This document shows, piece by piece, positions 4,865-10,550 of a DNA stretch of 10,550 nt. The position numbers and the translations under genes are program-made. The notes beneath the pieces are model-generated. The model worked only from the letters and a program-made list of their open reading frames with translations, had not been told where the DNA came from and did no database searches. Location: positions 4,058 to 14,607 of the forward strand of contig HF990766.1 of assembly GCA_000436255.1 (NCBI GenBank), read 5' to 3'. The first letter of the stretch is position 1. The number at the start of each line of letters is the position of its first letter. The stretch comes from Clostridium sp. CAG:1193 (GTDB taxonomy: Bacteria; Bacillota_I; Bacilli_A; RF39; UBA660).

Positions 4865-6130
4865 TATTATTCCATAAATTAGTTTTTCTTTTCCTTTTTT
4901 CTCTTTATCAATAGTAAATGCACTTCTTACATCATTATAATCAATTGTTTTTCCTACATATACTTTTGCAATAGTATCTCCTACATTTACATAATCACCA
5001 ATATTTTTTACAAGTTCAATTCCAACTCCATATAAAATATTATCTTCTTTATTTATTCTTCCACTACCTAATTTCATAGAAGCTTCACCAATTTTTAATG
5101 CATCAATATTATTTATATATCCTTCTTTTTCAGATTTAATTTCTACTATATTATCTGATACTCTAAGTAAGTCTAAATTACCTTTTTGATAATTTATCAT
5201 TTCAACAAATTTATTATATGCCTTTCCATCTTTTAGAGAATGTAATACTTCATTTTGAGCATCCATAAAACTTATATTTTTGCTCATACTTATCATATAA
5301 CTTGATAATACTATGCATAGCTCTCTTAAATCTCTATTTCCTTTATTATTAAGTATATCAATTGCTTCTTTAACCTCTAGTGCATTACCAATCATATTAC
5401 CAAGAGGATAATTCATATTAGTAATAAGTGCTTTAGTTTCTTTTCCATGATGATTTCCTATATATACCATTAATTTAGCAAGTTCAATTGCTTCTTCTTT
5501 AGTATTTAAAAGTGCTCCTGTGCCATATTTAACATCAAGCAATATTTTATCTGCACCCATAGCTAATTTTTTACTCATTATACTAGATGCGATTAATGCT
5601 TTTGATGAAACTGTACCAGTTACATCTCTTAATGCATAAATTTTCTTATCTGCAGGTGCTACATTACCACTATTAGTTGCAATACATACTCCAATATCCT
5701 TTATTTCTTTTATTATTTCACTAACATCTAAATTTACATTTAAAGATGGAATAGATTCTAATTTATCAATAGTTCCACCAGTATATCCTAAAGCTCTACC
5801 ACTCATTTTTGCAACAGGAACGCCAACAGATGCAACTATAGGTGCAACTATTAAAGTAGTTTTATCTCCAACACCACCAGTTGAATGTTTATCAACCTTA
5901 ATTCCAGGTATACTACTTAAATCTACTATATCTCCACTATTTAACATACATTCAGTAAGATAATAAGTTTCTTCGACAGTAAGACCATTTATACACATTG
6001 CCATAAGTAAAGATGACATTTGATAATCTTTAATCTCACCTTTTGTAAACCCATCTACTATATATTTAATCTCACTAAAAGTAAATGTTTCATTCTTTCT
6101 TTTTTTATTAATTAAATCAACGATATACAT
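4859..6130 (-). CDS. pdp: Pyrimidine-nucleoside phosphorylase
   Basis: This 423-residue cytoplasmic enzyme splits thymidine, deoxyuridine or uridine with phosphate, giving the base and (deoxy)ribose 1-phosphate, as part of nucleoside salvage. Motifs include the phosphate-binding KHSTGGVGDK (81-90), the family signature SGRALGYTGGTIDKLESIP (110-128), ALRDVTGTV (about 167-175), SIMSKK, and a C-terminal biotinyl-like swinging domain (about 335-423). Length matches Bacillus Pdp and thymidine phosphorylase (about 430-440). The signature reads GYTGGT where GHTGGT is usual, and ESIPS where ESIPG is usual; both look conservative. The ATG at 6130 has GGTGATG before it and a TGATATAAT box immediately above. 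It is a single-gene unit, closed by the shared hairpin with the VanY-like gene. It acts in the same nucleoside pool as the thymidine kinase encoded at 8470-9045. Pdp versus DeoA cannot be settled by eye; the broad-specificity Gram-positive form is more likely. Confidence 0.93.
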   Translation of the reverse strand: MYIVDLINKKRKNETFTFSEIKYIVDGFTKGEIKDYQMSSLLMAMCINGLTVEETYYLTECMLNSGDIVDLSSIPGIKVDKHSTGGVGDKTTLIVAPIVASVGVPVAKMSGRALGYTGGTIDKLESIPSLNVNLDVSEIIKEIKDIGVCIATNSGNVAPADKKIYALRDVTGTVSSKALIASSIMSKKLAMGADKILLDVKYGTGALLNTKEEAIELAKLMVYIGNHHGKETKALITNMNYPLGNMIGNALEVKEAIDILNNKGNRDLRELCIVLSSYMISMSKNISFMDAQNEVLHSLKDGKAYNKFVEMINYQKGNLDLLRVSDNIVEIKSEKEGYINNIDALKIGEASMKLGSGRINKEDNILYGVGIELVKNIGDYVNVGDTIAKVYVGKTIDYNDVRSAFTIDKEKKGKEKLIYGIIK

Positions 6131-6132
6131 AA

Positions 6133-6154
6133 CATCACCAAAGTAATTATATCA
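6133..6154 (-). promoter_or_regulatory. Extended -10 and Shine-Dalgarno of the phosphorylase gene
   Basis: On the minus strand TG-A-TATAAT (TATAAT at 6146-6151) is followed 6 bp later by GGTGATG (6133-6139). The T-run of the preceding terminator ends only a few bases above the -10. The predicted leader is fewer than 12 nt. Confidence 0.6.
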
Positions 6155-6161
6155 CAGAAAA

Positions 6162-6185
6162 AAAATAATGCCTACGCATTATTTT
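6162..6185 (-). terminator. Terminator of the XRE regulator gene
   Basis: A 10-bp stem (AAAATAATGC 6162-6171 with GCATTATTTT 6176-6185) and 4-nt loop are followed on the minus strand by a T-run of about eight. The stop codon at 6179-6181 is inside the stem. Confidence 0.85.
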
Positions 6186-6532
6186 AATTTTTTAATAATT
6201 AATTCAATACTTCTTTTAGGATCTTCTAAAATCATATTATATAATTTCTTATTTTTTTTAAGTTCTTTTAAAAATGCTACTTCTTCAGCAGTTATATAAT
6301 ATGTATATTCATCAGTTCCCTCTTTTATTACAGCTACTTCTTTACCAAGAAAATAATCAGGTCTAACATTAAAAATATCTGATAAATCATCAAGCGTATC
6401 TAAACTAGGTGTTCTTGTACCCTTTTCATAACAGCATACTGAAACTTTAGTTACATTTAGCAAATCACCAAGTTCTGTTTGAGTCATCTTTCTATCTTTT
6501 CTTAGTTCTTTTAATCTGCTTCCTATAAACAT
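6179..6532 (-). CDS. XRE-family helix-turn-helix regulator
   Basis: This is a 117-residue DNA-binding protein. The N-terminal HTH_3/Cro-C1 domain covers about 4-62: IGSRLKELRKDRKMTQTELG is the first part, the recognition helix lies in NVTKVSVCCYEKGTRTPS (26-43), and DLSDIFNVRPDYFLG is the end typical of the family. The C-terminal 50 residues are charged and helical (TAEEVAFLKELKKNKKLYN), probably for dimerisation; no ligand or protease domain is seen. The ATG at 6532 is preferred because AAGGTGGTG stands just before it; the two upstream GTG codons are part of that Shine-Dalgarno. It forms a one-gene unit between ssb and the phosphorylase gene with its own promoter region and terminator. Targets are unknown. 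It is not next to phage genes, so a housekeeping regulator is likely. Confidence 0.88.
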   Translation of the reverse strand: MFIGSRLKELRKDRKMTQTELGDLLNVTKVSVCCYEKGTRTPSLDTLDDLSDIFNVRPDYFLGKEVAVIKEGTDEYTYYITAEEVAFLKELKKNKKLYNMILEDPKRSIELIIKKLK

Positions 6533-6555
6533 ATGCTTCACCACCTTACATGGCG

Positions 6556-6588
6556 ATTATATATGAATCAAAATGCACAAAGTGTCAA
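6556..6588 (-). promoter_or_regulatory. Probable promoter of the XRE regulator gene
   Basis: TTGACA (6583-6588) and TATAAT (6556-6561) are both perfect hexamers on the minus strand but 21 bp apart; using TATATA (6558-6563) the gap is 19 bp. Between them lies CACTTTGTG, a short dyad that could be an operator for autoregulation. The long spacer suggests a weak or regulated promoter. Confidence 0.45.
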
Positions 6589-6645
6589 ATTAACTAAAAA
6601 GTAACTTTAGAGTATAATTTACTCCTTGTTTATTTAACAATTACT

Positions 6646-6674
6646 AAAAAGAGCAAATATAATTTGCCCTTTTT
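6646..6674 (-). terminator. Terminator of the ssb gene
   Basis: A 12-bp stem (6646-6657 with 6663-6674, containing one G-U pair on the minus strand, GGGCAAA/TTTGCTC core) with a 5-nt loop ends in TTTTT on the minus strand. It lies just after the ssb stop. Confidence 0.85.
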
Positions 6675-6680
6675 ATAAAA

Positions 6681-7010
6681 CTATTCTCCTCTTCTACTAG
6701 ATAAGAATGTTACTTTTTCTGCAACTACTTCGGTTACATATCTTTTTTCTTTTTCAGCATTTTCATATGTTCTTGTTTGAACTCTACCTTTAACGCCTAA
6801 TATATCACCCTTTTTGCAATACTCTGTTGTATTTTCTGCTATACCAGTCCATAAAACACAATCTACAAAATCAGTTTCATAAACACCTTCTGAATTTTTA
6901 TAACTTCTAGGTATTGCTAAAGTTATATTAGTTACTTTCTTACCTCCTTCTGTACTTCTTAATTCAGGATCTCTTGTGAGTCTTCCTACAATTACAATTT
7001 GATTTAACAT
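6681..7010 (-). CDS. ssb: Single-stranded DNA-binding protein, short form without acidic tail
   Basis: This 109-residue OB-fold protein binds single-stranded DNA in replication, repair or recombination. The start MLNQIVIVGRLTRDPELR is diagnostic, followed by NITLAIPRSYKN (28-39), TDFVDCVLW (46-54), KGDILGVKGRVQTRTYE (67-83) and VTEVVAEKVTFL (92-103). The protein ends at SSRRGE, right after the OB fold. The usual disordered linker and C-terminal DDDIPF-type tip, which recruits partner proteins, are absent. It may be a second SSB paralogue or a lineage-specific tail-less form. No frameshift is evident: the stop is followed at once by a good terminator. Shine-Dalgarno AAAGGAGA precedes the ATG by 7 bp. 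It is not next to rpsF or rpsR, the usual location of the main chromosomal ssb. Confidence 0.9.
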   Translation of the reverse strand: MLNQIVIVGRLTRDPELRSTEGGKKVTNITLAIPRSYKNSEGVYETDFVDCVLWTGIAENTTEYCKKGDILGVKGRVQTRTYENAEKEKRYVTEVVAEKVTFLSSRRGE

Positions 7011-7017
7011 GTATTAT

Positions 7018-7063
7018 CTCTCCTTTCAAGCATTAATAATACACATTTATTTTTTTATTGCAA
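7018..7063 (-). promoter_or_regulatory. ssb promoter and Shine-Dalgarno
   Basis: TTGCAA (7058-7063), a 16-bp spacer and TATTAT (7036-7041) on the minus strand form a reasonable promoter. AAAGGAGA (7018-7025) follows. Transcription would begin near 7029. Confidence 0.5.
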
Positions 7064-7064
7064 A

Positions 7065-7138
7065 TTACAAAAAATCAAATTTTGTAACATCAAAATTACA
7101 AAAAATGAATTTTTGCTAAGCAAAATTTTAAATTTTGC
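7065..7138. repeat. Cluster of overlapping inverted repeats between sufB and ssb
   Basis: TTACAAAA (7065-7072) pairs with TTTTGTAA (7080-7087). TTTTGC (7111-7116) pairs with GCAAAA (7120-7125). GCAAAATTT (7120-7128) pairs perfectly with AAATTTTGC (7130-7138). The last two share one arm and exclude each other. AAATTACAAAAAAT also occurs twice (from 7062 and 7094). It may be secondary terminators, an mRNA-stabilising structure, or a decayed repeat. Confidence 0.5.
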
Positions 7139-7148
7139 AAAAGAAAAA

Positions 7149-7172
7149 TTACTAAAATTTATTTTTTAGTAA
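7149..7172 (-). terminator. Terminator at the end of sufB
   Basis: TTACTAAAA (7149-7157) pairs with TTTTAGTAA (7164-7172) around a 6-nt loop and is followed on the minus strand by TTTTTC. The sufB stop codon is inside the hairpin. Confidence 0.65.
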
Positions 7173-8480
7173 TTTGTTTAATTCTACAGCATATTCCATA
7201 GGTAATTCTTCTTTAAACTCATCAATAAATCCCATAATTATCATTTCACGAGCTTTATCTTCATCTATTCCCTTTGTTTTTAAGTAAAATAATTTCTCAT
7301 CACTTACCTTTGATACAGTAGCTTCATGTTCGATTGTTGAAAGTGAGTTTAAACATATATTTTTTGGTATAGTATCACTTTTTCCAGTTTCATCTAATAT
7401 AATTGTATCACATTTAACATTAGCAATACTATTTACTGCAGATGGTTTAATTCTAACAGTTCCTCTATATGTAGCATTACCATGATTACTTGCTATACTT
7501 TTTGCAATAATATTACTTTTTGTATTAGGCGCATTATGTATCATTCTTGCTCCTGTATCTTGAATTTGATAATTATCAGCAACACCAATACTTATACATG
7601 TTCCTTTCGCACCATTACCATTTAATACACATCCTGGATATTTCATATTAATTTTAGCACCAATATTACCATCAATCCATTCCATAAGACCATTTTCATC
7701 TACTATTGCTCTTTTAGTAACTAAATTATAAATGTTACTAGCCCAATTTTGTATAGTAGTATATCTGCATTTGGAATTTTTACCTACATATATTTCAACA
7801 ACAGCAGCATGAAGACTATCCGTCGTATAAGTAGGTGCTGTACAACCCTCTATATAATGAAGAGAAGAATTATCATCAACTATAATTATAGTTCTTTCAA
7901 ACTGCCCCATATCCTTAGTATTTATTCTAAAATAACTTTGAAGTGGCCTATCTAACTTAGTATTTTTAGGTACATATATAAAACTTCCTCCACTCCATAC
8001 GCATCCATTTAATGCAGTAAATTTATTTTCTTTATAATTAACAAGATTATTAAAATATTTTTTAAATAACTCTGGATATTCTCTTAAAGCAGTATCTGTA
8101 TCTGTAAATATTATTCCTGCTTTTTTAATGTCATCAAGCATATTATGATATACTGTCTCACTATCATATTGTGCTCCTACACCACCTAAATACTTATTTT
8201 CGGCATCTATTAAACCAACACTATCAAAAGTATTTTTAACATCACATCTAACGCTTTCCCAGTTATTAAATACTTTATCATTTATTCTTTTATAATATGT
8301 AATATTATTAAAATCAATATCTAATTTAGGTCCAAAACTAGGCATAGGCATATTTTTAAATGTTTCATAACTTTTTAATCTAAAATTCCTCATCCACTCA
8401 GGCTCATCTTTTATTTTTGATATTTCTTTTACTACATCTTCATTTAATCCTTTTTTAAGTTCTATTTCATCATTTAACAT
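7152..8480 (-). CDS. sufB: Fe-S cluster assembly scaffold protein SufB
   Basis: This is a 442-residue component of the SufBCD complex, on which Fe-S clusters are built from sulfur delivered by SufS/SufU. DEPEWMRNFRLKSYE (25-39) is the usual N-terminal motif. The beta-helix core contains NGCVWSGGSFIYVP (158-171) and SSLHYIEGC (205-213), and the C-terminal region has SNHGNATYRGTVRI (331-344), IEHEATVSKVSDEKLFYL (383-400) and ELPMEYAVELNKL (425-437). Length is slightly below the Bacillus norm (about 465). The ATG at 8480 is chosen because AAGAGG precedes it and the protein then begins where SufB proteins do; it overlaps the end of tdk by 11 bp. Where Enterobacteria have a conserved Cys before the AHTFP-type motif, this protein has ETGKSDTIP; I believe many Gram-positive SufB proteins also lack that Cys. 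sufC, sufD, sufS and sufU are not in the window. Confidence 0.95.
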   Translation of the reverse strand: MLNDEIELKKGLNEDVVKEISKIKDEPEWMRNFRLKSYETFKNMPMPSFGPKLDIDFNNITYYKRINDKVFNNWESVRCDVKNTFDSVGLIDAENKYLGGVGAQYDSETVYHNMLDDIKKAGIIFTDTDTALREYPELFKKYFNNLVNYKENKFTALNGCVWSGGSFIYVPKNTKLDRPLQSYFRINTKDMGQFERTIIIVDDNSSLHYIEGCTAPTYTTDSLHAAVVEIYVGKNSKCRYTTIQNWASNIYNLVTKRAIVDENGLMEWIDGNIGAKINMKYPGCVLNGNGAKGTCISIGVADNYQIQDTGARMIHNAPNTKSNIIAKSIASNHGNATYRGTVRIKPSAVNSIANVKCDTIILDETGKSDTIPKNICLNSLSTIEHEATVSKVSDEKLFYLKTKGIDEDKAREMIIMGFIDEFKEELPMEYAVELNKLLKNKF

Positions 8481-9045
8481 GCAATCTACCTCTTTTATAG
8501 CAAGTGTAACATAACGCTTTATATTTATCATTACTTCCAAGGACTACTTGTTCGCCATCATAAACAATTCCAGATTCATCATATCTAGCATTTACAATAG
8601 CCTCATTACCACATTCACATTTTTTAGGAAGAGCTTCTATTTTGTTAGCAAGTTCAAATAATCTTTTAGATCCTTCAAACATATTAGTTTGAAAATCTGT
8701 CCTAAGACCAAAAGCATATACAGGCTTATTCATCTCTTCTGATATAGCCTTTAATTCATCAACTTGCTTTCTTGTAGAAAATTGTGCTTCATCAACTATA
8801 ATTACATCACATGCAAGTAAGTCATCAATAAACTTTGTTGTTATTCTATCTTCAGGAGAAAAAGTTTTACATGGAGCTTCTATCCCTACTCTTGATCTTA
8901 TATTAGATACTCCATCCCTATCATCTACACTTGGTTTTAATAAAAGTACATTTTGACCACACTCTAAAAAAGACCATCTAAGCATAAGTGCAAAAGCACT
9001 TTTACTACTTCCCATCGAACCATATTTAAATACTAAATCTGCCAT
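8470..9045 (-). CDS. tdk: Thymidine kinase
   Basis: This 191-residue type II thymidine kinase phosphorylates thymidine or deoxyuridine with ATP. The P-loop is GSMGSSKS (9-16), with Ser in place of the second Gly of the classical GxxxxGK[ST]. The Walker B/catalytic motif is DEAQF (85-89). YAFGLRTDFQTNMFEGS (110-126) matches the family, four zinc cysteines (C143, C145, C179, C182) are present, and the thymidine-binding lasso is YDGEQVVLGSNDKYKALCYTCY (162-183). The length is typical. The ATG is 2 bp after the tcdA stop, and its Shine-Dalgarno (AAAGGAAG) lies in the last codons of tcdA. Its own end overlaps the start of sufB by 11 bp. The gene is thus the middle of a tight tcdA-tdk-sufB operon. 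With the phosphorylase at 4859-6130 it sets how thymidine is used: salvaged to dTMP or broken down. Confidence 0.95.
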   Translation of the reverse strand: MADLVFKYGSMGSSKSAFALMLRWSFLECGQNVLLLKPSVDDRDGVSNIRSRVGIEAPCKTFSPEDRITTKFIDDLLACDVIIVDEAQFSTRKQVDELKAISEEMNKPVYAFGLRTDFQTNMFEGSKRLFELANKIEALPKKCECGNEAIVNARYDESGIVYDGEQVVLGSNDKYKALCYTCYKRGRLHVK

Positions 9046-9047
9046 AA

Positions 9048-9725
9048 CTACACTTCCTTTAATATATCATTTACTACATAACTTGCGCACATAACACCCG
9101 CACAAGAAGGAACTAAAGATGTTGAACCTGGAGTTCTATCTTTAATATTTTTACCTTTTTCAGTCGAACTTACTACCATTATTTTTCTTTTTTCATTCTT
9201 AAATTTATTTCTAATTACTTTAGCCAAAGGATCATAACTAGTTTTCTTAATTTCAGTTATTTCTAATAATTCCGGATGAAATTTATTTCCAGTACCCATT
9301 GAACTAATTATTTTTATATTTCTATTTAAGCATTCATTAATCAATAATATTTTAGTACTAACTGTATCACAACAATCAATAATATAATCTATTTTTAATT
9401 TAAATAATTCTTTATAATTAGATGCATCTATAAATTTATTAACTATAGTTACATTACAATCAGGGTTAATATCAAGTATTCTTTCTCTTGCAACTTCTAC
9501 TTTACTTATACCAATATTACTCCTTAAACTTAAAAGTTGTCTATTTAAATTAGTAATATCTACTATATCATTATCAACCACTACAATATTTCCTATACCC
9601 ATTCTTACAACACTTTCAAGAGCACTTCCACCAACACCACCCAAACCAATAATAAGAACGGTACTATTTTTAAGTTTATTGATACTTTTTTCATCAAGTA
9701 TTTTACAAAGTCTATCTTGCCACAT
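9048..9725 (-). CDS. tcdA: tRNA threonylcarbamoyladenosine dehydratase (E1-like, YgdL/CsdL family)
   Basis: This 225-residue enzyme uses ATP to cyclise t6A37 to ct6A in tRNAs reading ANN codons. It is E1/ThiF-like: nucleotide-binding GLGGVGG (27-33), then VVVDNDIVDITNLNRQ (48-63), IDCCDTVSTK (116-125), SSMGTGNKFHPELLEI (141-156) and the family-specific end TPGSTSLVPSCAGVMCASYVV (198-218). Length is near that of Bacillus YrvM (about 250). No rhodanese or MoaD-like partner is present. A ThiF/HesA role is less likely because of the TcdA-type C-terminus. The ATG has GGTGG before it and a TATAAT box about 15 bp up. It is the first gene of the operon with tdk and sufB. In E. coli the homologue CsdL interacts with the CsdA-CsdE sulfur system, so sharing an operon with sufB is notable but may be coincidence. 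Confidence 0.92.
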   Translation of the reverse strand: MWQDRLCKILDEKSINKLKNSTVLIIGLGGVGGSALESVVRMGIGNIVVVDNDIVDITNLNRQLLSLRSNIGISKVEVARERILDINPDCNVTIVNKFIDASNYKELFKLKIDYIIDCCDTVSTKILLINECLNRNIKIISSMGTGNKFHPELLEITEIKKTSYDPLAKVIRNKFKNEKRKIMVVSSTEKGKNIKDRTPGSTSLVPSCAGVMCASYVVNDILKEV

Positions 9726-9740
9726 AATACCACCAAACTA

Positions 9741-9746
9741 ATTATA
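9741..9746 (-). promoter_or_regulatory. -10 box of the tcdA-tdk-sufB operon
   Basis: TATAAT on the minus strand, followed by TAG and then TTTGGTGG, the Shine-Dalgarno of tcdA. The -35 region (TTTAAA at 17-bp spacing) is weak. The predicted leader is shorter than 20 nt. Confidence 0.55.
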
Positions 9747-9780
9747 CATTAAATTAATTTGTTTTTAAACGAAAACATAA

Positions 9781-9805
9781 AAAAAGATGAATAAATCATC
9801 CTTTT
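9781..9805 (-). terminator. Terminator of the leucine-rich-repeat gene
   Basis: A 10-bp stem (9781-9790 with 9796-9805, GATGA/TCATC core plus A-T pairs and one G-U) with a 5-nt loop ends in seven T's on the minus strand. It lies about 70 bp after the stop of the gene that ends at 9877. Confidence 0.8.
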
Positions 9806-9876
9806 AACCACATTTATATTTGCTAATAACTATATGAATAGTATTTACATATTAAACTACACTAACCAGTTTAAAT

Positions 9877-10550
9877 CTATTTAGTTATTTCAACATTCCA
9901 ATTTGCCTTATTATCACTTGAAACACTACCTGTTTCGAAAGTATATCTTTCTTTATTACTATTATTAATAATCGCGTCCCAATCAAAACTTCTACCTGTT
10001 TTATTTATTATTTTAGAAAGATTTTCATTGCCACTGACTTTGGTACATGTACATACATTATTAGTACAGGTAGAAGTACCACAACCAATACTGAAAGCAT
10101 TTCTTCCTATACTTGTAACGCTACTTGGAATTGTTACTTCTGTTAACTGATTACCTTCAAATGCATTACCACCTATACTTGTTACACTATTTGGAATTAT
10201 TACTTCTGTTAACTGATTATAAGCAAATGCATATTCTCCTATACTTGTAACTGTATTTGGTATTGTTACTTCTGTTAGTTTATTATTTCTAAATGCCCCA
10301 GCACCTATACTTGTTACACTACTTGGTATTGTTACCTCTATTATCTGATTATTATCAAAAGCGTATTGTCCTATACTTGTTACACTACTTGGTATTGTTA
10401 CTTCTGTTAATTGATTACTACCAAATGCCCCAGCACCTATACTTGTAACACTATTTGGAATTATTAATGACGTAAGTTGATTCCTCATAAACGCCCCATC
10501 ACCTATACTTGTAACTGTATTTGGTATTACTACTGAAGTTATTCCTAAAC
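9877..10550 (-). CDS. BspA-like leucine-rich-repeat surface protein, 5' end outside the window
   Basis: This is the 3' part of a secreted or surface LRR_5 (BspA/TpLRR) protein; such proteins act in adhesion or host contact. At least 224 residues are visible. The frame stays open through the right edge, so the ATG at 10488 is an internal Met and not the start. Units of 22 residues, with consensus NQLTEVTIPSSVTSIG--AF, repeat at an exact 66-bp spacing. They end at SIGRNAFSIG. A Cys-rich link (CGTSTCTNNVCTCTK) follows, then a C-terminal segment with GRSFDWDAIIN and YTFETGSVSS, ending NWNVEITK. The same tail style occurs on other gut-bacterial LRR_5 proteins. There is no LPXTG motif or transmembrane anchor at the C-terminus. 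A signal peptide would lie outside the window. It has its own terminator and is probably not co-transcribed with tcdA. Confidence 0.88.
   Translation of the reverse strand, partial: LGITSVVIPNTVTSIGDGAFMRNQLTSLIIPNSVTSIGAGAFGSNQLTEVTIPSSVTSIGQYAFDNNQIIEVTIPSSVTSIGAGAFRNNKLTEVTIPNTVTSIGEYAFAYNQLTEVIIPNSVTSIGGNAFEGNQLTEVTIPSSVTSIGRNAFSIGCGTSTCTNNVCTCTKVSGNENLSKIINKTGRSFDWDAIINNSNKERYTFETGSVSSDNKANWNVEITK
10106..10550 (-). repeat. Seven copies of a 66-bp coding repeat
   Basis: The plus-strand landmark CCTATACTTGT recurs at 10106, 10172, 10238, 10304, 10370, 10436 and 10502, always 66 bp apart. The units are highly similar in DNA as well as in protein, which points to recent duplication or gene conversion. 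They continue beyond the window. Confidence 0.9.

Noticed and set aside
7749..7955. Plus-strand 68-codon open frame inside sufB
   Set aside because: It is antisense to a well-conserved gene, has no Shine-Dalgarno and no recognisable protein features.
7152..8540. SufB starting 20 codons upstream at 8540
   Set aside because: That would overlap tdk by 71 bp and add residues not typical of SufB; the ATG at 8480 has AAGAGG before it.
9877..10488. Complete 203-residue LRR protein starting at 10488
   Set aside because: The same frame continues with repeat sequence to the window edge, so the Met is internal.
10106..10550. Regular repeats as a CRISPR array
   Set aside because: The 66-bp units are in-frame leucine-rich-repeat codons with no unique spacers, and no cas genes are present.
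1..10550. tRNA, rRNA, T-box or known riboswitch
   Set aside because: I saw no cloverleaf, conserved rRNA stretch or T-box motif in the gaps; the hairpins present are terminator-like or simple AT-rich dyads.

Overview
The window is strongly AT-rich DNA from a low-GC Gram-positive bacterium (Bacillota). TGG encodes Trp and TGA is a genuine stop (it ends tdk and the small gene at 1676-1789), so the genetic code is standard. Two D-Ala-D-Ala carboxypeptidase-type genes imply a peptidoglycan wall, which argues against wall-less Mollicutes. The leucine-rich-repeat surface protein, the purely AT-rich codon use and the compact layout resemble uncultured gut Bacilli or Clostridia (for example RF39-like lineages). 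That placement is inference only. Nearly every gene is on the minus strand; one gene (4035-4844) is on the plus strand.

Left part (1-2244), mobile or decayed DNA: the edge holds frameshifted scraps of a gene with 21-bp tandem repeats and a helix-turn-helix-like tail. Next come a complete 476-residue large serine recombinase (236-1666, GTG start) and a 37-residue small gene just upstream that probably couples to it. A 429-bp stretch follows that holds the recombinase promoter, an imperfect dyad, a terminator, an unexplained short open frame and the C-terminal remnant of a HAD-IIB (Cof-type) phosphatase. This looks like the edge of an integrated element.

Middle part (2240-4864), peptidases: an S51 dipeptidase E-like gene, a 44-residue Cys-containing small gene with a strong Shine-Dalgarno, a D-Ala-D-Ala carboxypeptidase (S11) that has lost both its start codon and its KTG box, and the divergent plus-strand VanY-like M15 carboxypeptidase. 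The hairpin that ends the broken S11 gene has the same 22-nt core as the terminator beside the recombinase.

Right part (4859-9746), core metabolism: pyrimidine-nucleoside phosphorylase, an XRE regulator and a tail-less 109-residue single-stranded DNA-binding protein, each with its own terminator. These are followed by the tight operon tcdA-tdk-sufB (2-bp gap, then 11-bp overlap). Tdk and pyrimidine-nucleoside phosphorylase are both pyrimidine-nucleoside salvage enzymes. TcdA (tRNA ct6A) and SufB (Fe-S assembly) are housekeeping.

Right edge (9877-10550): the 3' part of a BspA-like (LRR_5) surface protein made of exact-period 66-bp repeats; its 5' end lies outside the window. Several genes share a layout in which a TATAAT box lies almost directly against the Shine-Dalgarno, giving very short predicted mRNA leaders. 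I found no convincing new defence or biosynthetic system. The most interesting parts are the recombinase border with its repeated hairpins and gene remnants, and the unrecognised small genes.
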